Shown: positions 1 through 11,520, numbered from the stretch's first letter. The stretch is DNA of 64,000 bases from Phymorhynchus buccinoides (GCA_017654935.2 CM065712.1:28849192-28913191), one strand, 5' to 3'. The notes: generated from the letters alone by a model not told the origin. Made by a program: numbers and translations.

Positions 1-815
1 CCAGCTTGCTGGGGGGGGGGGGGGGACGTAAAAATTAGTAGCTGCCAGCAGCTCCCTGTAGTCCTCCCCTCCCCAGCCCAGAACTAGGTTTTTGTTTTTG
101 CTACTCATGATTTGACCCTAAATATTGAAGCTGAACCCAAGTAAGTCTAATAGGGTGACGTGTGTAGCCCTTTCTTGGAAAACTGATAATGTAATGTGTG
201 TACCCTTTTCTCTCTTTCCCTCTTCTGCTTCTTGTTCTATGGTCACCCCCTAAAGTGTGTACAATTACTTCTGTATGCATAAAGAAGTTGGTCACCACCA
301 CAGAAGAAGAAGAAGAAGAAGAAGACACACACACACACACACACACAGACAGAAGCGCGGTGTGTTGCTTAGAAGCACTCACAAACGGGCGCTTTCGATT
401 TGGGAAAAAGCCAAGTTGACTAGTTGCTTCCCTTTCTAAAGTCTTATTTTGGGAAACTCCGTAAACTGCTACATAAAATATTACGTTGTATAATGTGTAT
501 GCATTAAAAGCAAACAAAATATATATAACAATAACAAAACTATTGTGTTGCATCATACAGTAAACTCAAATTAAAAAATATATAACGTTTTACAAAACTA
601 CATAATTTTATAATACAACAGTTTACAATTTACCGGTGGTGCGGTGATCCACAGAACAGTCCATTTTATATACCAGTTTTCAAGCTGAACTGTTGGAAGC
701 GGGCCGCCTTTCAGGATTACTGTCAGAGATGATGGGTCTCACCCACCTGATAACTTTAGTCCGTTTCTTTTTATATTTTTTTCCCCCTTTCCAAGCTACA
801 GGTGACATACATACC
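1..815. other. No gene seen; low-complexity tracts
   Basis: A poly-G run lies at about 11-25 and a (GAA)n-(CA)n tract at about 301-348. The open frames across this stretch are translated microsatellite on one strand or the other. No splice-flanked exon, RNA gene or known repeat end was recognised. Confidence 0.6.
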
Positions 816-1664
816 TAGAGTTGAAAACCGGTTCAAATTTTCGAACCGGTTTAAAATCGTCCCGAACCGGTCTTTTGGAACCGGTTTTTTTAACCAGTAC
901 TCGCATCAGTAGTTTCACCTATGCAAACATATATTTATTTGTCAGAATATCCACACACACGCGCACGCGCACACATACACACACACTCAACTAAAAACTT
1001 GGCTCAACTCCAACAAACATTTTAATGACGGGGCCATCTGCCCGTGTCAAAGGAAGGTGAGGGTAGGGGTGTAGTTGAAAAATATTATAATCATAGGGAA
1101 AATAATTAAACCAAAGCAAAAACAAAACGTCATATGGCGGTTGGAGTGTGAAGAATGGTGGCACATTCACAACGCAATGAACTAGCTTTGAGAATAATCA
1201 GATATGTAGCGGGAGGATAAGGAATACAAAATATAATAATCTTAATTATTACCTGTACCTGAACAGATAAACAAAATGAGAAGAGAAAATCTTTCACAAT
1301 GCAAGGGGAAAATATCACACACGAGCGCGCGCGTGCACACACAGTCACACGCGCACAACCGCACACACACCGCACACACGCGCTTGTACACGCACATGCA
1401 CGCACACACATTCTCTCTCTCTGTCCCAGGGTTGGGTGGAGAAAAGCTGTTTTTGCTACTATCTCATTCTTACAACAGTAATGACATATTCTACTTTTAG
1501 ACAATATCTTCAGTAAGCGCATTCATTTTAATCGAACAATAACTACTGGATGTACGTTAATAAGCAGTTTATGAAGCGTGATGTGTGTGATAATAGGGTT
1601 TTTACGCCCTCTCCGGCCTTTCGGCCATGTGGGGCATTGGGGATTTACTTTAGATGCCTATAAG

Positions 1665-1713
<49 letters not shown>

Positions 1714-1752
1714 GAGGGAGAGAGAGAGAGTGTGTGTGTGTGTGTGTGTGTG

Positions 1753-1788
<36 letters not shown>

Positions 1789-2245
1789 ATATCAATTATT
1801 TTTCGAACATATTTGCTCATCTTCTTAGCATAAGAATTTATAGAAATGAAATGAAATAAAACTTCAACAGACATTGTTTTATTGTTGTTCCATTCACAGT
1901 TCTCTTGGTGCAATAGTTTGTACAATCACTCCATCACTCTTTCGATTTTTTTCTCTCAGGAGAAAATGCCTCCAAATGTTCGTTACTGTGGTGTAGGCCT
2001 AATCATTGGCCATACTTGCTCCTTACAACACCAGACAACTAGAAACAGCTACTCTTGGTTTACAAACACCCAATCTGCGCTGAGATTCAGTGTTGTTCTT
2101 CGAAAAGAATGCGTTATTCTAAGAAAAAACTTACTTTCAGTTTGCAGTTAAAAAAACCGGTTCACAGCAACTCGAACCGGTTTTTCGAACCGCGGAATTT
2201 CAAGACCGGTTTTTCGATTCAAACCGGTTTTTTTCCCCACCTCTA
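816..2245 (+). mobile_element. hAT-like CCGGTT MITE, expanded copy
   Basis: The left end starts TAGAGTTG followed by several AACCGGTT boxes. The right end has more CCGGTT boxes and finishes CCCCACCTCTA. The outer parts match the compact 466-bp copy at 48739-49204 in order, including the internal CA tract and the stretch before the right end. About 1 kb of extra DNA (roughly 1000-2025) sits in the middle, so this copy was probably interrupted by another insertion. The flanks do not show a clean TSD. Confidence 0.7.
1663..1788. repeat. (GA)n-(TG)n compound microsatellite
   Basis: A GA-rich run passes directly into a TG run. It accounts for the serine/leucine- and histidine/threonine-rich frames seen on both strands here. 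Confidence 0.95.
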
Positions 2246-2722
2246 TAACATACACCACACAAACAGTAACACCCACACCACACACAACACTTTTAATTTT
2301 CACATTCACCCCCCAGCAAGCTGGAAACTAGCAGACCCTAGAAGGCAATGCCCATGCTCCAACCAAAGAGATCCCTAACTACTGGGGTGAAAAATAATTG
2401 GGGATGAACGAACGAAATTTTATTTATACAAGGTAATGAGATAAGAATACATACTTGTTTTTACACCCAGCCCTGAGGGTGAGGGACTGTGGTAATGGCG
2501 CTTAATTGTTGCAGATTTCAGTGCAGGGATGAGGCTGTGAGGTCTCTCTCGTTCTGGTTAAAAACAAAAACAAAAAACAACGCGACAGACTTAGGACTCC
2601 TTTGCCGATCCCAGGTCGGGCAACGGACAACAAAGAATCAGAATGAAAGAGTGACAGAGTAAATGAGAGACACACAGCCCACTGTGTGTGTGGTGTGTGT
2701 GGTGTGGTGTGGTGTGTGTGTC
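2246..2722. other. No gene seen
   Basis: The stretch is unique-looking, with a TG/TGG-rich tract near 2684-2722. No exon, RNA gene or transposon end was recognised. Confidence 0.5.
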
Positions 2723-2876
2723 TCTCTCTATTGCCTTTAGGTCTGTTTCTGCTGTATACCATTTATGTCGAAAGTGTGTGTTCGCTTTGTATTGCATTTT
2801 TGTTTGAATGCGTTATGGATGCGTGCGCTTTGATTTGATTTCTAACAAGATTCAGCGTCGTATAAATACTGTATGT

Positions 2877-2880
<4 letters not shown>
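2723..2880 (+). mobile_element. LINE 3' tail fragment (family L-A)
   Basis: This matches the 3' untranslated end of a LINE whose longer copy lies at 38575-39325: the same TTGCCNTTAGGTCTGTTTC start, the GTTCGCTTTGTATTGC block, then AAGATTCAGCGYCGTATAAA and a TACTGTATGTTGTT end. No coding part remains. Other tails of the family are at 30545-30975 (-), 54690-54900 (-) and 58667-58978 (+). Confidence 0.75.
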
Positions 2881-2930
<50 letters not shown>

Positions 2931-2944
2931 TGCGTGTGTGCGCG
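2881..2944. repeat. (TG)n microsatellite
   Basis: A near-perfect TG run directly follows the LINE tail. It probably grew from the TGTTGTT end of that element. Confidence 0.95.
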
Positions 2945-3164
2945 TTCGTTCTTTAATGTAACGTCTAACCACCTTACATAGATCTTAGACAACAACAACA
3001 AACAAAACAAAAAGTCTGTTTATGTGTTAGTGTAATGGGTATTTTGAATGTGCATCTTCGGAAGGGATAGGTACGGGTGTATGAGGGTATGCTAGTCTAT
3101 GTAGCCTACACATATAAATCACTTAAATAAATGGGGGGTGGGGCGAGGTGAGGGGTGTATTGGT

Positions 3165-3262
3165 CTTGGTGTGCGTGTGTGGTGTGGTGTGTGTGTGTGT
3201 GGTGTGTGTGTGGTGTGTGGTGTGTGTGCGTGTGCGTGTGGTGTATGTGCGCGTGTGTGTGT

Positions 3263-3293
<31 letters not shown>

Positions 3294-3331
3294 AGTGTGT
3301 GTGTGTGTGTGTGTGTGTGTTGTGCATGTGC
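3165..3331. repeat. (TG)n / (TGTGG)n microsatellite
   Basis: This is a degenerate TG tract with GTGTGGT interruptions, open in several frames on both strands. It explains the His/Thr-rich and Cys/Val-rich hypothetical proteins that would otherwise be called here. Confidence 0.95.
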
Positions 3332-3447
3332 GGGGAACAGAGACGGGAGTGAAGCGGATTGGGGTGCAGAGACAGATACAGAGAGACGCGGGACAAAAAT
3401 AGACAAAGAGAGAGTCACACAGGGTGTTCGCAAATATTGACATGCGA

Positions 3448-3661
3448 TTGTGTGTGTGTGTGTGTGTGCCGGTGTGTGTTTGTCTATGTGTTTATGCATA
3501 TTTTTGGTCTATGTACGTGTTTATGCATAATGTATGCGTGGAGCGGTATGCGAGTTGCGCGCATGCATGTAAGGGCGTGTACGTGCGTTCGTGCGTGTCT
3601 GAATGCGCGCGACTGAGTACAGGTAGAAAAGAAGCACACACACACGGGTCACCAGGCGCGT

Positions 3662-3700
<39 letters not shown>
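3448..3700. repeat. TG tract and (CA)n microsatellite
   Basis: There is a short TG run near 3448-3482 and a longer CA run at 3662-3699, separated by TG-rich degenerate sequence. No coding signal. Confidence 0.9.
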
Positions 3701-3704
<4 letters not shown>

Positions 3705-3800
3705 AATGCGCGTGCGCATGTGTCGGAAAAAACAACTTCATACATGATTCATCTTTTAAATGGTTAAAATCAAAATCGCAACCCTCAACCACACACATTA

Positions 3801-4068
3801 TTCGGATGAGACGATAAACCGAGGTCCCGCGTGCCCATGCACTTAGCACACGTTAAACCCAGTGGTAACGAAAAAGTTGTCATTTGGTCAAAATTTATCC
3901 CCCTTCCCTTCCTTCCTTCATCAGTCACACAAAAAATCGCATGCAAAAAAAACCCACACAATTGGGTGGCGCGCCTCTGGCTGCGACGCGCTCCCCCCCT
4001 CCGGGTGGGAGCAACCCGAATTTCACAGACGCCTCTGTGACTATAATGCACCTGACCTGACCTGATCT
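3801..4068 (+). mobile_element. SINE, type A, with (ACCTG)n tail
   Basis: The copy begins at the TCGGATGAGACGATAAACCG block, a domain found in many marine-invertebrate SINEs. It continues through a pyrimidine tract and TTGGGTGGCGCGCCTCTGGC, then the 3' hairpin TCACAGACGCCTCTGTGA. It ends in a short (ACCTG)n tail. The tRNA-like head is not evident in this copy. Relatives lie at about 16230-16420, 16915-17110 and 29395-29722, with the inverted copy in contig 3. Confidence 0.75.
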
Positions 4069-4099
4069 AAAAGAGGCACAAAAGGCTGCAGGGCAGAAA

Positions 4100-4591
4100 C
4101 TGTCAGTGAAAAACAAACTGAATTGAACACGTCAGGGGGTGCGTTTCACAAGGGCTAACGTTACGTTGCGCTCGCTCAAATCGGTCAAAAACGGTCTAAG
4201 AAACGTCCTTCGTTTGCCGATAGTTCGCGTGACGTTTTGTTCTTGCCAAACACCGAGCAAGCGGCGAACTACTGATCCGGAACTAGTAGGGGGTGAATAC
4301 ATTTCTTGTTGTTGATTGGTCCATCAAAGTTTGGTTAAAATAATACTTTTTGTTGTTGTTGGACCAATCGGGACAAGAGCTTGCAATATTCTTCCGTAAA
4401 CGTTTTCTAAAGTGTTTCTTAGACCTCTTTTGGCGTAACAGTTTTGCGCGCGCAGACCCCGTGTTCCTTTCACTGCTTAATACGACGTGACACAGCTAAC
4501 AATAACACGGTATTTAGATGAGAGAAACATACAAGTAACAAAACACCACAATAACCGGGGCGAGATACTTCGAGGGTCCCAGCTCTTTTTT
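4100..4591. other. No gene seen; weak inverted repeat
   Basis: Short complementary segments (GGTCTAAGAAAC near 4192 and GTTTCTTAGACC near 4415) suggest a decayed palindromic element about 300 bp long. No TSD or coding sequence was identified. Confidence 0.35.
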
Positions 4592-4674
4592 GGCAACTTA
4601 GGACGATGATTTGACCGCCAGGGGGCAATCAAACCAGTAGGGGCTACGGTAGCGCGTGATATTCTTAGTTGGAC

Positions 4675-4767
<93 letters not shown>

Positions 4768-4824
4768 GCTCATTTTTACTGGTTTGATTGCCCCCTGGCG
4801 GTCAAATCATCGTCCCAAGTTGAC
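4592..4824. mobile_element. Palindromic MITE with GA-rich core
   Basis: The ends are inverted copies of each other over about 45 bp: GGCAACTTAGGACGATGATT on the left, with the complement on the right. The two arms flank an (AG)n core at about 4680-4768. A second copy with the same arms and a GA core lies at 46119-46372, so this is a family and not a chance hairpin. Confidence 0.8.
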
Positions 4825-5270
4825 CATTGATCCATGGACAGTATTTTAAATTAATGGATACATCTCTTAGATTCCTCACGCGCACACGCACACACTCACC
4901 ATCATTATAAATCAAAACAATTACATTTGAAGTAATTATATATCACTATTAATTGTGTCAACGGAAAGCTGATGTTCCAACACCGATCTGTGTTGTTTTT
5001 AGGGTGAATAATGTTATGCAAAAAAAAAAACAAAACAAAAAAACGTATTCACCCTAAACGAACAAAAGGATTTTGAGGAATCGCATTCAAAACACAGCAA
5101 CAAGGGTTTGTAAAAAAAAGATAAATTACAAACTTGAATAAAACAACAACACAGCTACCATTTAATCGTCCAGACAGGTTTCCCAGTGCAACTTTATTTT
5201 GGCCCAGAATTTGATAAAGTGACACCCATTTTGCCAACACCACCACCAAGCTTGCCATTTCTCCTCTAAG
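4825..5270. other. No gene seen
   Basis: AT-rich DNA with an A-rich tract near 5020-5042. Nothing recognised. Confidence 0.5.
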
Positions 5271-6437
5271 TTCAAGCAACAATGACAACAACAACAACAA
5301 CATGTGTGATTCTAACACTTCGCTATCCCCACTTAAAGCAGGGATCTATCTTCAAGCAACAATAACCACAACAACAACAACAGCATGGGTGATTCTAACA
5401 CTTCGCTATCCCCACTTAAAGCAGGGATCTATCTTCAAGCAACAATAACCACAACAACAACAACAGCATGTGTGATTCTAACACTTCGCTATCCCCACTT
5501 AAAGCAGGGATCTATCTTCAAGCAACAATAACCACAACAACAACAACAGCATGGGTGATTCTAACACTTCGCTATCCCCACTTAAAGCAGGGATCTATCT
5601 TCAAGCAACAATAACAACATGATGTGTGATTCTAACACTTCCTTATCCCCACTTAAAGCAGAGATCTAACTTCAAGCAATAATAACAACAACAACAACAT
5701 GGGTGATTCTAACACTTCGCTATCCCCACTTAAAGCAGGGATCTATCTTCAAGCAACAATAACCACAACAACAACAACAGCATGGGTGATTCTAACACTT
5801 CGCTATCCCCACTTAAAGCAGGGATCTATCTTCAAGCAACAATAACAACAACAACAACATGGGTGATTCTAACACTTCCTTATCCCCACTTAAAGCAGGG
5901 ATCTAACTTCAAGCAACAATGACAACAACAACAACAACAACAACATGGGTGATTCTAACACTTCCTTATCCCCACTTAAAGCAGAGATCTAACTTCAAGC
6001 AACAATAACAACAACAACAACAGCATGGGTGATTCTAACACTTCGCTATCCCCACTTAAAGCAGGGATCTAACTTCAAGCAACAATGACAACAACAACAA
6101 CAACAGCATGTGTGATTCTAACACTTCGCTATCCCCACTTAAAGCAGGGATCTAACTTCAAGCAACAATGACAACAACAACAACAGCATGTGTGATTCTA
6201 ACACTTCGCTATCCCCACTTAAAGCAGGGATCTAACTTCAAGCAACAATGACAACAACAACAACAACATGGGTGATTCTAACACTTCCTTATCCCCACTT
6301 AAAGCAGAGATCTAACTTCAAGCAACAATAACCACAACAACAACAACAACATGGGTGATTCTAACACTTCCTTATCCCCACTTAAAGCAGGGATCTAACT
6401 TCAAGCAACAATGACAACAACAACAACAACAGCATAG
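5271..6437 (+). repeat. 83-bp tandem repeat, about 14 copies
   Basis: Each unit holds TTCAAGCAACAATAACCACA, a variable CAA stretch, then GGTGATTCTAACACTTC and CCCCACTTAAAGCAG. Successive copies of the TTCAAGCAAC start lie at 5271, 5351, 5434 and 5517, so the unit is about 80-83 bp and varies mainly in its internal (CAA)n. Two subtypes alternate (TTCGCTATCC/TTCCTTATCC). No long open frame. Confidence 0.95.
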
Positions 6438-6440
6438 GTG

Positions 6441-6545
6441 AACCAGAACAAAGTGAGTTCTGATCCTTGAAAAGGCTGTCTTTCTGGTGATCTCGACGAA
6501 CGTGTTTCTCTGCAAAAAAACTCATCCGTCAGGGTGCACCTTTAA
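6441..6545 (+). mobile_element. Right end of TTAA fold-back MITE (family F)
   Basis: The sequence matches the right terminus of the complete element at 22614-23157, from AACCAGARCAAAGTGAG through CATCCGTCAGGGTGCACC, and stops at a TTAA. The left half is absent, replaced by the 83-bp array. Confidence 0.8.
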
Positions 6546-7145
6546 GATCAAACTTTAGAGTCAACTGACTGAAGTGGCGATAAGAGGTGGTGCGTCCAAA
6601 CCACCCCTCATTTCCATGTATATGTGATATTAGTCATCATAAAACAATAATATAATTAGTGCTACAAAAAACGAAACATAACGTCATATTAGTGTTTAAC
6701 AGTAAGATCAAACTTTAGAGTAAACTGACTGAAGTGGCGATAAGAGGTGGTGCGTCCAAACCACCCCTCATTTCCACGTCATATTAGTAATCATAAAACA
6801 ATAATATAGTTAGCCCTAATGAAACATAACGTCATATTAGTATTAACATCAAACTTTAGAGTCAGCTGACTGAAGTGGTGATAAGAGGTGGCACGTCCAC
6901 ACCACCCCTCATTTCCACGTCATATTAGTAATTATAAAACAATAATATAGTTAGCCCTAATGAAACATAACTTCATATTAGTATCAAACTTTAGAGTCAA
7001 CTGACTGAAGTGGTGATAAGAGGAGGTACCGTCCACACCACCCCTCATTTCCACGTCATATTAGTCATTATAAAACGGGTAATAATGCAATTAGTAGGTC
7101 TACTAACGAAACGACACAACGTCGGATTAGTGTTTGACATTAACA
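6546..7145 (+). repeat. ~145-bp tandem repeat, 4 copies
   Basis: Copies start ATCAAACTTTAGAGTCA at about 6546, 6706, 6847 and 6983. Each continues with CTGACTGAAGTGG, a conserved CACCCCTCATTTCCA and CATATTAGT. Periods are about 160, 142 and 135 bp. Degenerate relatives of the same unit occur at about 7560-7640 and 8375-8640, so the array was once longer and was split by later insertions. Confidence 0.9.
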
Positions 7146-7164
7146 ATTAAGATGAAACTACAGC

Positions 7165-7400
7165 GATGGCTTAGAGTCAAAACGGACTATCTTTAGATAG
7201 TCCATTGACGTAGATATTGATGTCATTGACACAAACAACTAAGAACTTGCATTTAAAAAAGACTGCAAATATTACAAAGTGGGGGTTATGCTTTTGATAT
7301 TTCTGTAGTCTTTTTTTAATTCAAGTTATTAGTTTTCGCAATTGGTTCAATAAGACGTGATGGACTATCTAAAGATAGTCCGTTTTGACCCCAAGCCATC
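7165..7400. mobile_element. Palindromic MITE (GATGGCTT family)
   Basis: The ends are inverted repeats starting GATGGCTTAGAGTCAAAACG. Each end also contains its own palindrome, GGACTATCTTTAGATAGTCC on the left and the version with TCTAAAGA on the right. Length is 236 bp. Other copies lie at 30200-30429 and in inverted form at 59069-59294, with a fragment near 25135-25195. Confidence 0.85.
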
Positions 7401-7417
7401 GAATAGAGTAAACTTAA

Positions 7418-7547
7418 GGTCCCTGTACACGAACATTTGTTTAGTCTTTCACTATGGCAACACAGTGAAATACAAATCATAGTATGACTGACCTATCACT
7501 GTGTTGTCGTGGGGAAAGAATGAAAAATGTTCACGTGTACGGAGACC
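7418..7547. mobile_element. 130-bp MITE with TTAA TSD (family S)
   Basis: The element is flanked by TTAA at 7414-7417 and 7548-7551. The ends are inverted: GGTCCCTGTACACG on the left and CGTGTACGGAGACC on the right, extended inward by a shared AACATTT/AAATGTT. It sits 17 bp from the GATGGCTT MITE. TTAA targeting is typical of piggyBac-type and some Kolobok-type transposons. Confidence 0.8.
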
Positions 7548-7632
7548 TTAACTGAAATGGTGAACTTGCATTAATGTAGGTCCGTGGTCCACACTGCCTC
7601 TCATGTCCACGTCATGTTAGTAATGATAAAAC

Positions 7633-8340
7633 GATAATAATAATAATAATAATAATAATAATAGACATTTATAGAGCGCACATTCTAGACGAACTACTCA
7701 TGGCGCTTAACAAAGCTAAAATTCATTCCACATGCAAGATTGCATCATACATATCGAACATACTCACATGCGCTCGCATTCCCACCGTCACCCCCACGCA
7801 AACACGATGTATACTCAAATCGATATCTAAACATACACACGCATATATACACATTGGTATACACAGACGCATCCTTCCCTCCCCACACACAAAACACTCG
7901 CATCAACGCACACATGTGCACACAGACATATGCGTGCGCACACACACGCGCGCGCGCGCGCGCACGCACACACATGATGTACACAAACAAACTCAGTTAC
8001 TACATGCCCCGTTCCCCTCCTCCCATGTAATCCGCACACACTTCATTCATGCAGACCCACCACAAGCATTATATTAGCGTTGATAGAAGAAGTGCGTTTT
8101 GAGATTAGCCTGAAAGACTGACAGAGTTGGAATGTCTGAGAGATGGTGGCAGTTTGTTCCAAGTAGCTGGGGCCTGAAAGGAAAAGGATCTTTCACCGTA
8201 AGTTTTTGTTTTAACCAAGGGAAGCTGCAGAAGACGAGAATCAGAGGAAGAACGGAGCTGACGAGAGGGTGTGTAAGTATGCAGCAGATCAGACAAGCAA
8301 TAATATACTTAATCGTAGTGAAACGAGACATGTAAAGTGT
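7633..8340 (-). mobile_element. LINE 3' end (family L-B), with (ATT)n tail
   Basis: Read on the minus strand, coding remnants come first (about 8340-8078): a broken frame with FQAPATWNKLPPSLR and later NLKTHFF. This matches the usual last residues of CR1/L2/jockey-like reverse transcriptases. A long 3' UTR with CA/CG microsatellite follows. The element finishes with GCGCTCTATAAATGTC and a pure (ATT)n at 7633-7661. At least one frameshift separates the coding pieces. Confidence 0.75.
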
Positions 8341-8374
8341 TTGACAGCGCACCAAGAGGAATCTTGACACCAAA

Positions 8375-8640
8375 CGCACTTAAGTGGCGACAACAGGTGT
8401 TGCGTCCCGAACATCTCATTTCCATGTCATATTAGACATTAACAATAAAGCCAGTAATAACGTAATTAGCATTGAAAACGAAATATAACATCAAAAGCGT
8501 TTCACGGCGTATCAAGACAGATCTCTACACTACACGCGCCTCTCATTTCCACATGCACGGAATATTAGTATTTATAAACTAAGTAACAATGATATTTAGT
8601 AACAATGAAAACACACATATCGCCACATAAAGCGAGAACA
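8375..8640 (+). repeat. Degenerate remnant of the ~145-bp tandem repeat
   Basis: It shares AAGTGGCGA, the CATTTCCA block and the CATATTAG motif with the array at 6546-7145, in the same order and orientation, but with many differences. Confidence 0.55.
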
Positions 8641-9377
8641 AGATGGTTCACATAACGAGGCTTTGTGCTACTTCCCAGCCGACACGAAAGGGCGATCATT
8701 TTAGGACTGAACTGCCATGCCACCTATAGTGACGAGTCAGGGGCAGATAATTTTCTGTGGCTATATACTACTACTTCGTGACAGGCAAGGGCGATAATCT
8801 TATGTAGGTGGCGCACGCGTACGAGACAGGGATGTTTTTCAGTATAAAGCGTTATTCCGTCAAAGTGAAAACCAGAAGGTGCTGCCAAGGCTCTTGGAAA
8901 TGTCCATCTTAGTCAGTCACACAGACAATAGGATGAAAAAGAGCGGGGAAAAGCCTACCTAAAAAAAAAAAGGGGGGGGGGGGGGGGGGGGGGGGGGAGG
9001 GAGGGGGGGGGGGGGGGGGGGGGAGGGGGGGGAGGAGAAAAACGAACAAGGAAAAAAAGAGGAAAGGAAGGAAAAAAATAAAAGGGTTAAAAATGAAGGC
9101 GGAAGTGGTGGTGGGTTGCATGATGAGTGAGCAAGATAGCGGAGAGCGGATGAATGATTGGGTGTGGTGTGAGAGCTACATATTTGTTCATGTACATTTA
9201 CGTTTCATACTTTTATATAATTTTATTTTACACGGTGGAAGACAAAGTTTCCATGTGCGTTGTACCATGTACAATAAAGAAATGACTTATGACTTTTGAC
9301 CAGTCTATTCCTTTTGGGGGCTACTGCATTCTGGCGGTGTCACATGTGCCTTCCCCAGGTCGAGAGGACGTAAAGCA
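8641..9377. other. No gene seen; poly-G and dispersed repeat tail
   Basis: A G-rich tract occupies about 8971-9032 and would otherwise yield a proline-rich frame. Sequence at about 9215-9298 (ACACGGTGGAA, TTTCCATGTGCG, then AATAAAGAAATGACTTATGAC) recurs inverted at about 10968-11050 and looks like the 3' tail of a retroposon. Confidence 0.5.
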
Positions 9378-9381
9378 TTAA

Positions 9382-9617
9382 CCCTTTCACCGCGCGAATG
9401 TCGCACCACAATGATTTAACAACCATGTCAGTAAAACCCTTGAAATCAGGGTCTGTTTTTCAATGAATATTGTGTTCCTAAATTTGGGCAGTAAGGATAG
9501 ACCCTATTCTAAACGTGTCACAGAGAAATCCAACAATATTGCAGACAAAAATCTTTTCTGTAGCCAAGTAGCTTTAATGGACATTTTTTGGCTCAAAGAT
9601 AGCTGGCGGTGAAAGGG
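9382..9617. mobile_element. TTAA MITE (family C: CCCTTTCACCGC)
   Basis: The element is flanked by TTAA at 9378-9381 and 9618-9621. Its ends are CCCTTTCACCGC and the complement GCGGTGAAAGGG. A second copy at 18931-19167 shares the ends and internal stretches (GTCGC, CACAATG, ATCAGGG). CCC-starting ends beside TTAA are typical of piggyBac-like elements. No transposase frame is present. Confidence 0.85.
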
Positions 9618-9819
9618 TTAAATTTCATTCACTGCATTCTGGCGTTCGTCCCACGGTTTTATTCCGTGGTGCTGGTAATGGGGAGGTCTACCACGAAATT
9701 CCACCACCATGTTTGTTTCAAACAACACAGGTCAGTTGGGAAGGAAACCATTTTGTAAGCAGTCACATTTCCTACCATTGTGTAGGGAAGTAATCTGTTG
9801 AATGAAGAAAAAAAAATAC

Positions 9820-9950
9820 ACCGCCGATTTCACGGTTTGACTTTCTAGGAAACCAGAGCAAAGTGAGTGTTCATCCGATCCTTGAAAAGGCTGTCTTTCA
9901 TGGTGATCTCGACGTGTTTCTTGCAAAAACTCATCCGTCAGGGTCCACCT
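9820..9950 (+). mobile_element. Right end of TTAA fold-back MITE (family F)
   Basis: It matches the right terminus of the complete element at 22614-23157, from the GCCGATTTCACGGTTTGA block to CATCCGTCAGGGTCCACC, ending at TTAA (9951-9954). The left end is missing or too diverged to see. Confidence 0.8.
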
Positions 9951-9954
9951 TTAA

Positions 9955-10509
9955 CAACATCAAAAAACCTAAAAACAACAAAAACCAGTACAATTCACGA
10001 CATGGCATCTTCATCATTGTACCCGATAGCTCATAATTTCACACAGTGCTGGAAACGTTGAGCCACTCTACTCTATTTTATCGGATCCAGGTTATAAAAA
10101 AAAGTAACAAAGAATAACAAACACATCCTAGTTTAAACAAAAAGTAATAAAAAAGGCCATATAGGCAAATATCCACTGCAGAATGGACAACATGTGCCCA
10201 CTCAAGTGCGTAGGCCTAAGTTCTCACGCGTGAAAGCCAGTGAACAATATAAAAAAAAACAAAAAAAAAAACTGGCATGTCATAAATTGTAAAATGAGGA
10301 TGGAGAGAATGAAAAATGGGAATGAGGGGCTACTCTTAGCTTAAAGCTCCCCCACCACGACAAGGTGGAAGCCTGCGGGAGAGGGGCAATGGTGAAAAAG
10401 TGGATTTGAGAACGACTTGGCAAAAAATCTATATCATTCCAATGTATCCATGTCAACAGCCATTACTTGGCAGGCTAAAGCAAGTATCTGTCTGACAGCT
10501 GCTCAATAA
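9955..10509. other. No gene seen
   Basis: AT-rich DNA with A-rich runs near 10095-10110 and 10249-10270. No exon, RNA or repeat end recognised. Confidence 0.5.
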
Positions 10510-10706
10510 CAGGGCTCCCAGGGACCCCCATCTGGGGGTCTATGAAGTACTAACATTCCAAAAGGACCCTCTAAAAGAATGTGCAGGGGGTCCCAGGGAT
10601 GCACTAGAAAAATTATTTTTAGCATTTGCAATGCCACTGGGACCCTAGACTGTAAATGAAGGAGTCCCTGGGACCCCTTTGTTTTGCAGAACGATTGGGA
10701 GCCCTG
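10510..10706 (+). mobile_element. MITE, CAGGGCTCCC family (family G)
   Basis: This is a full-length copy. It starts CAGGGCTCCCAGGGACC and ends ATTGGGAGCCCTG, giving an 11-bp terminal inverted repeat. Internally it carries AAGAATGTGCAGGGGGTCCC and several GGGACCC boxes. Other copies: 20331-20439 (partial), 53766-53978 (-), 54419-54681 (+) and 54988-55616 (-, interrupted). No TSD is visible at any of them. Confidence 0.8.
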
Positions 10707-11118
10707 AACAATGATGCTTACTTTTTACGTTGAATTCCCTTTCAAACTTGGGCATCAGATACAACACTGCCTCAAGCGTGTTACTGTACATACTGTATCC
10801 AGTAATACCAGAACGTTACACGGGCAAAACAGTATACTGAATTGTAGACGGACAATGCAATGTTTTTGCGGTTCATAAGCTAGCACATTATAATTGGACT
10901 GCGTCGATAAAGCATCAGTTGTGAAAAGAAAACTAAATCAAATTGGCCGATCCAGGAAATAAATAATAGTTTTAGGTCATAAGCAATATTGTCCATTATA
11001 CAAACGCACATGGAACATTGTGTTCCACCGTGTAAAATAAGATAAAATGCATTAAAATAAACATCGAAGTTAACTAAAACATGAAACAGAAATTTGTATT
11101 TAAACAAATTTGTAATAT

Positions 11119-11520
11119 CGTCTGTGAAATTCAAAAACCTCGTATCTCAATTTTGGTAGTTTTGAGAAAAAAGAAAAAAAAAAGTTTTAAAAAATTAACC
11201 GCGTTGACCACAATTGATTAACTGTGATGAATATGTTGTTCAAGACATTGCGAGTTTAGTCCTGCATTTCGTTAAAATTACTTTTTAAAAAAAGATGAAT
11301 TAGTTGAAAAGAACGAAGATACGAGGTTTTTGTCCTTAACTAGATCTGAATTTGGGACTTACGAGTTTTTTCTTCTATTTTCACAACCTCATTTACCCCA
11401 GATAGAAAGTCGTTTAGAGATACGAGCTTTTGGTGGAAGGTGGGAAAAATTAGAGAGCTGACTATGCATCTAATAACTATAAACAAGATCGATATACGAG
11501 GTTTTTGAATTTCACTGACG
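11119..11520. mobile_element. Probable MITE with 28-bp inverted ends
   Basis: The left end CGTCTGTGAAATTCAAAAAC is repeated inverted at the right end, with one mismatch in this stretch. ATAT borders both ends, a possible 4-bp TSD, and CCTCGTAT boxes recur inside. No second copy was found, so the family is unverified. Confidence 0.55.

Noticed and set aside
5271..6437. CRISPR-like array
   Set aside because: Eukaryotic context. Whole units repeat without unique spacers, so it is an ordinary tandem repeat.
8909..9121. Proline-rich minus-strand protein
   Set aside because: It is encoded by the poly-G tract at about 8971-9032. The flanks have no gene features.
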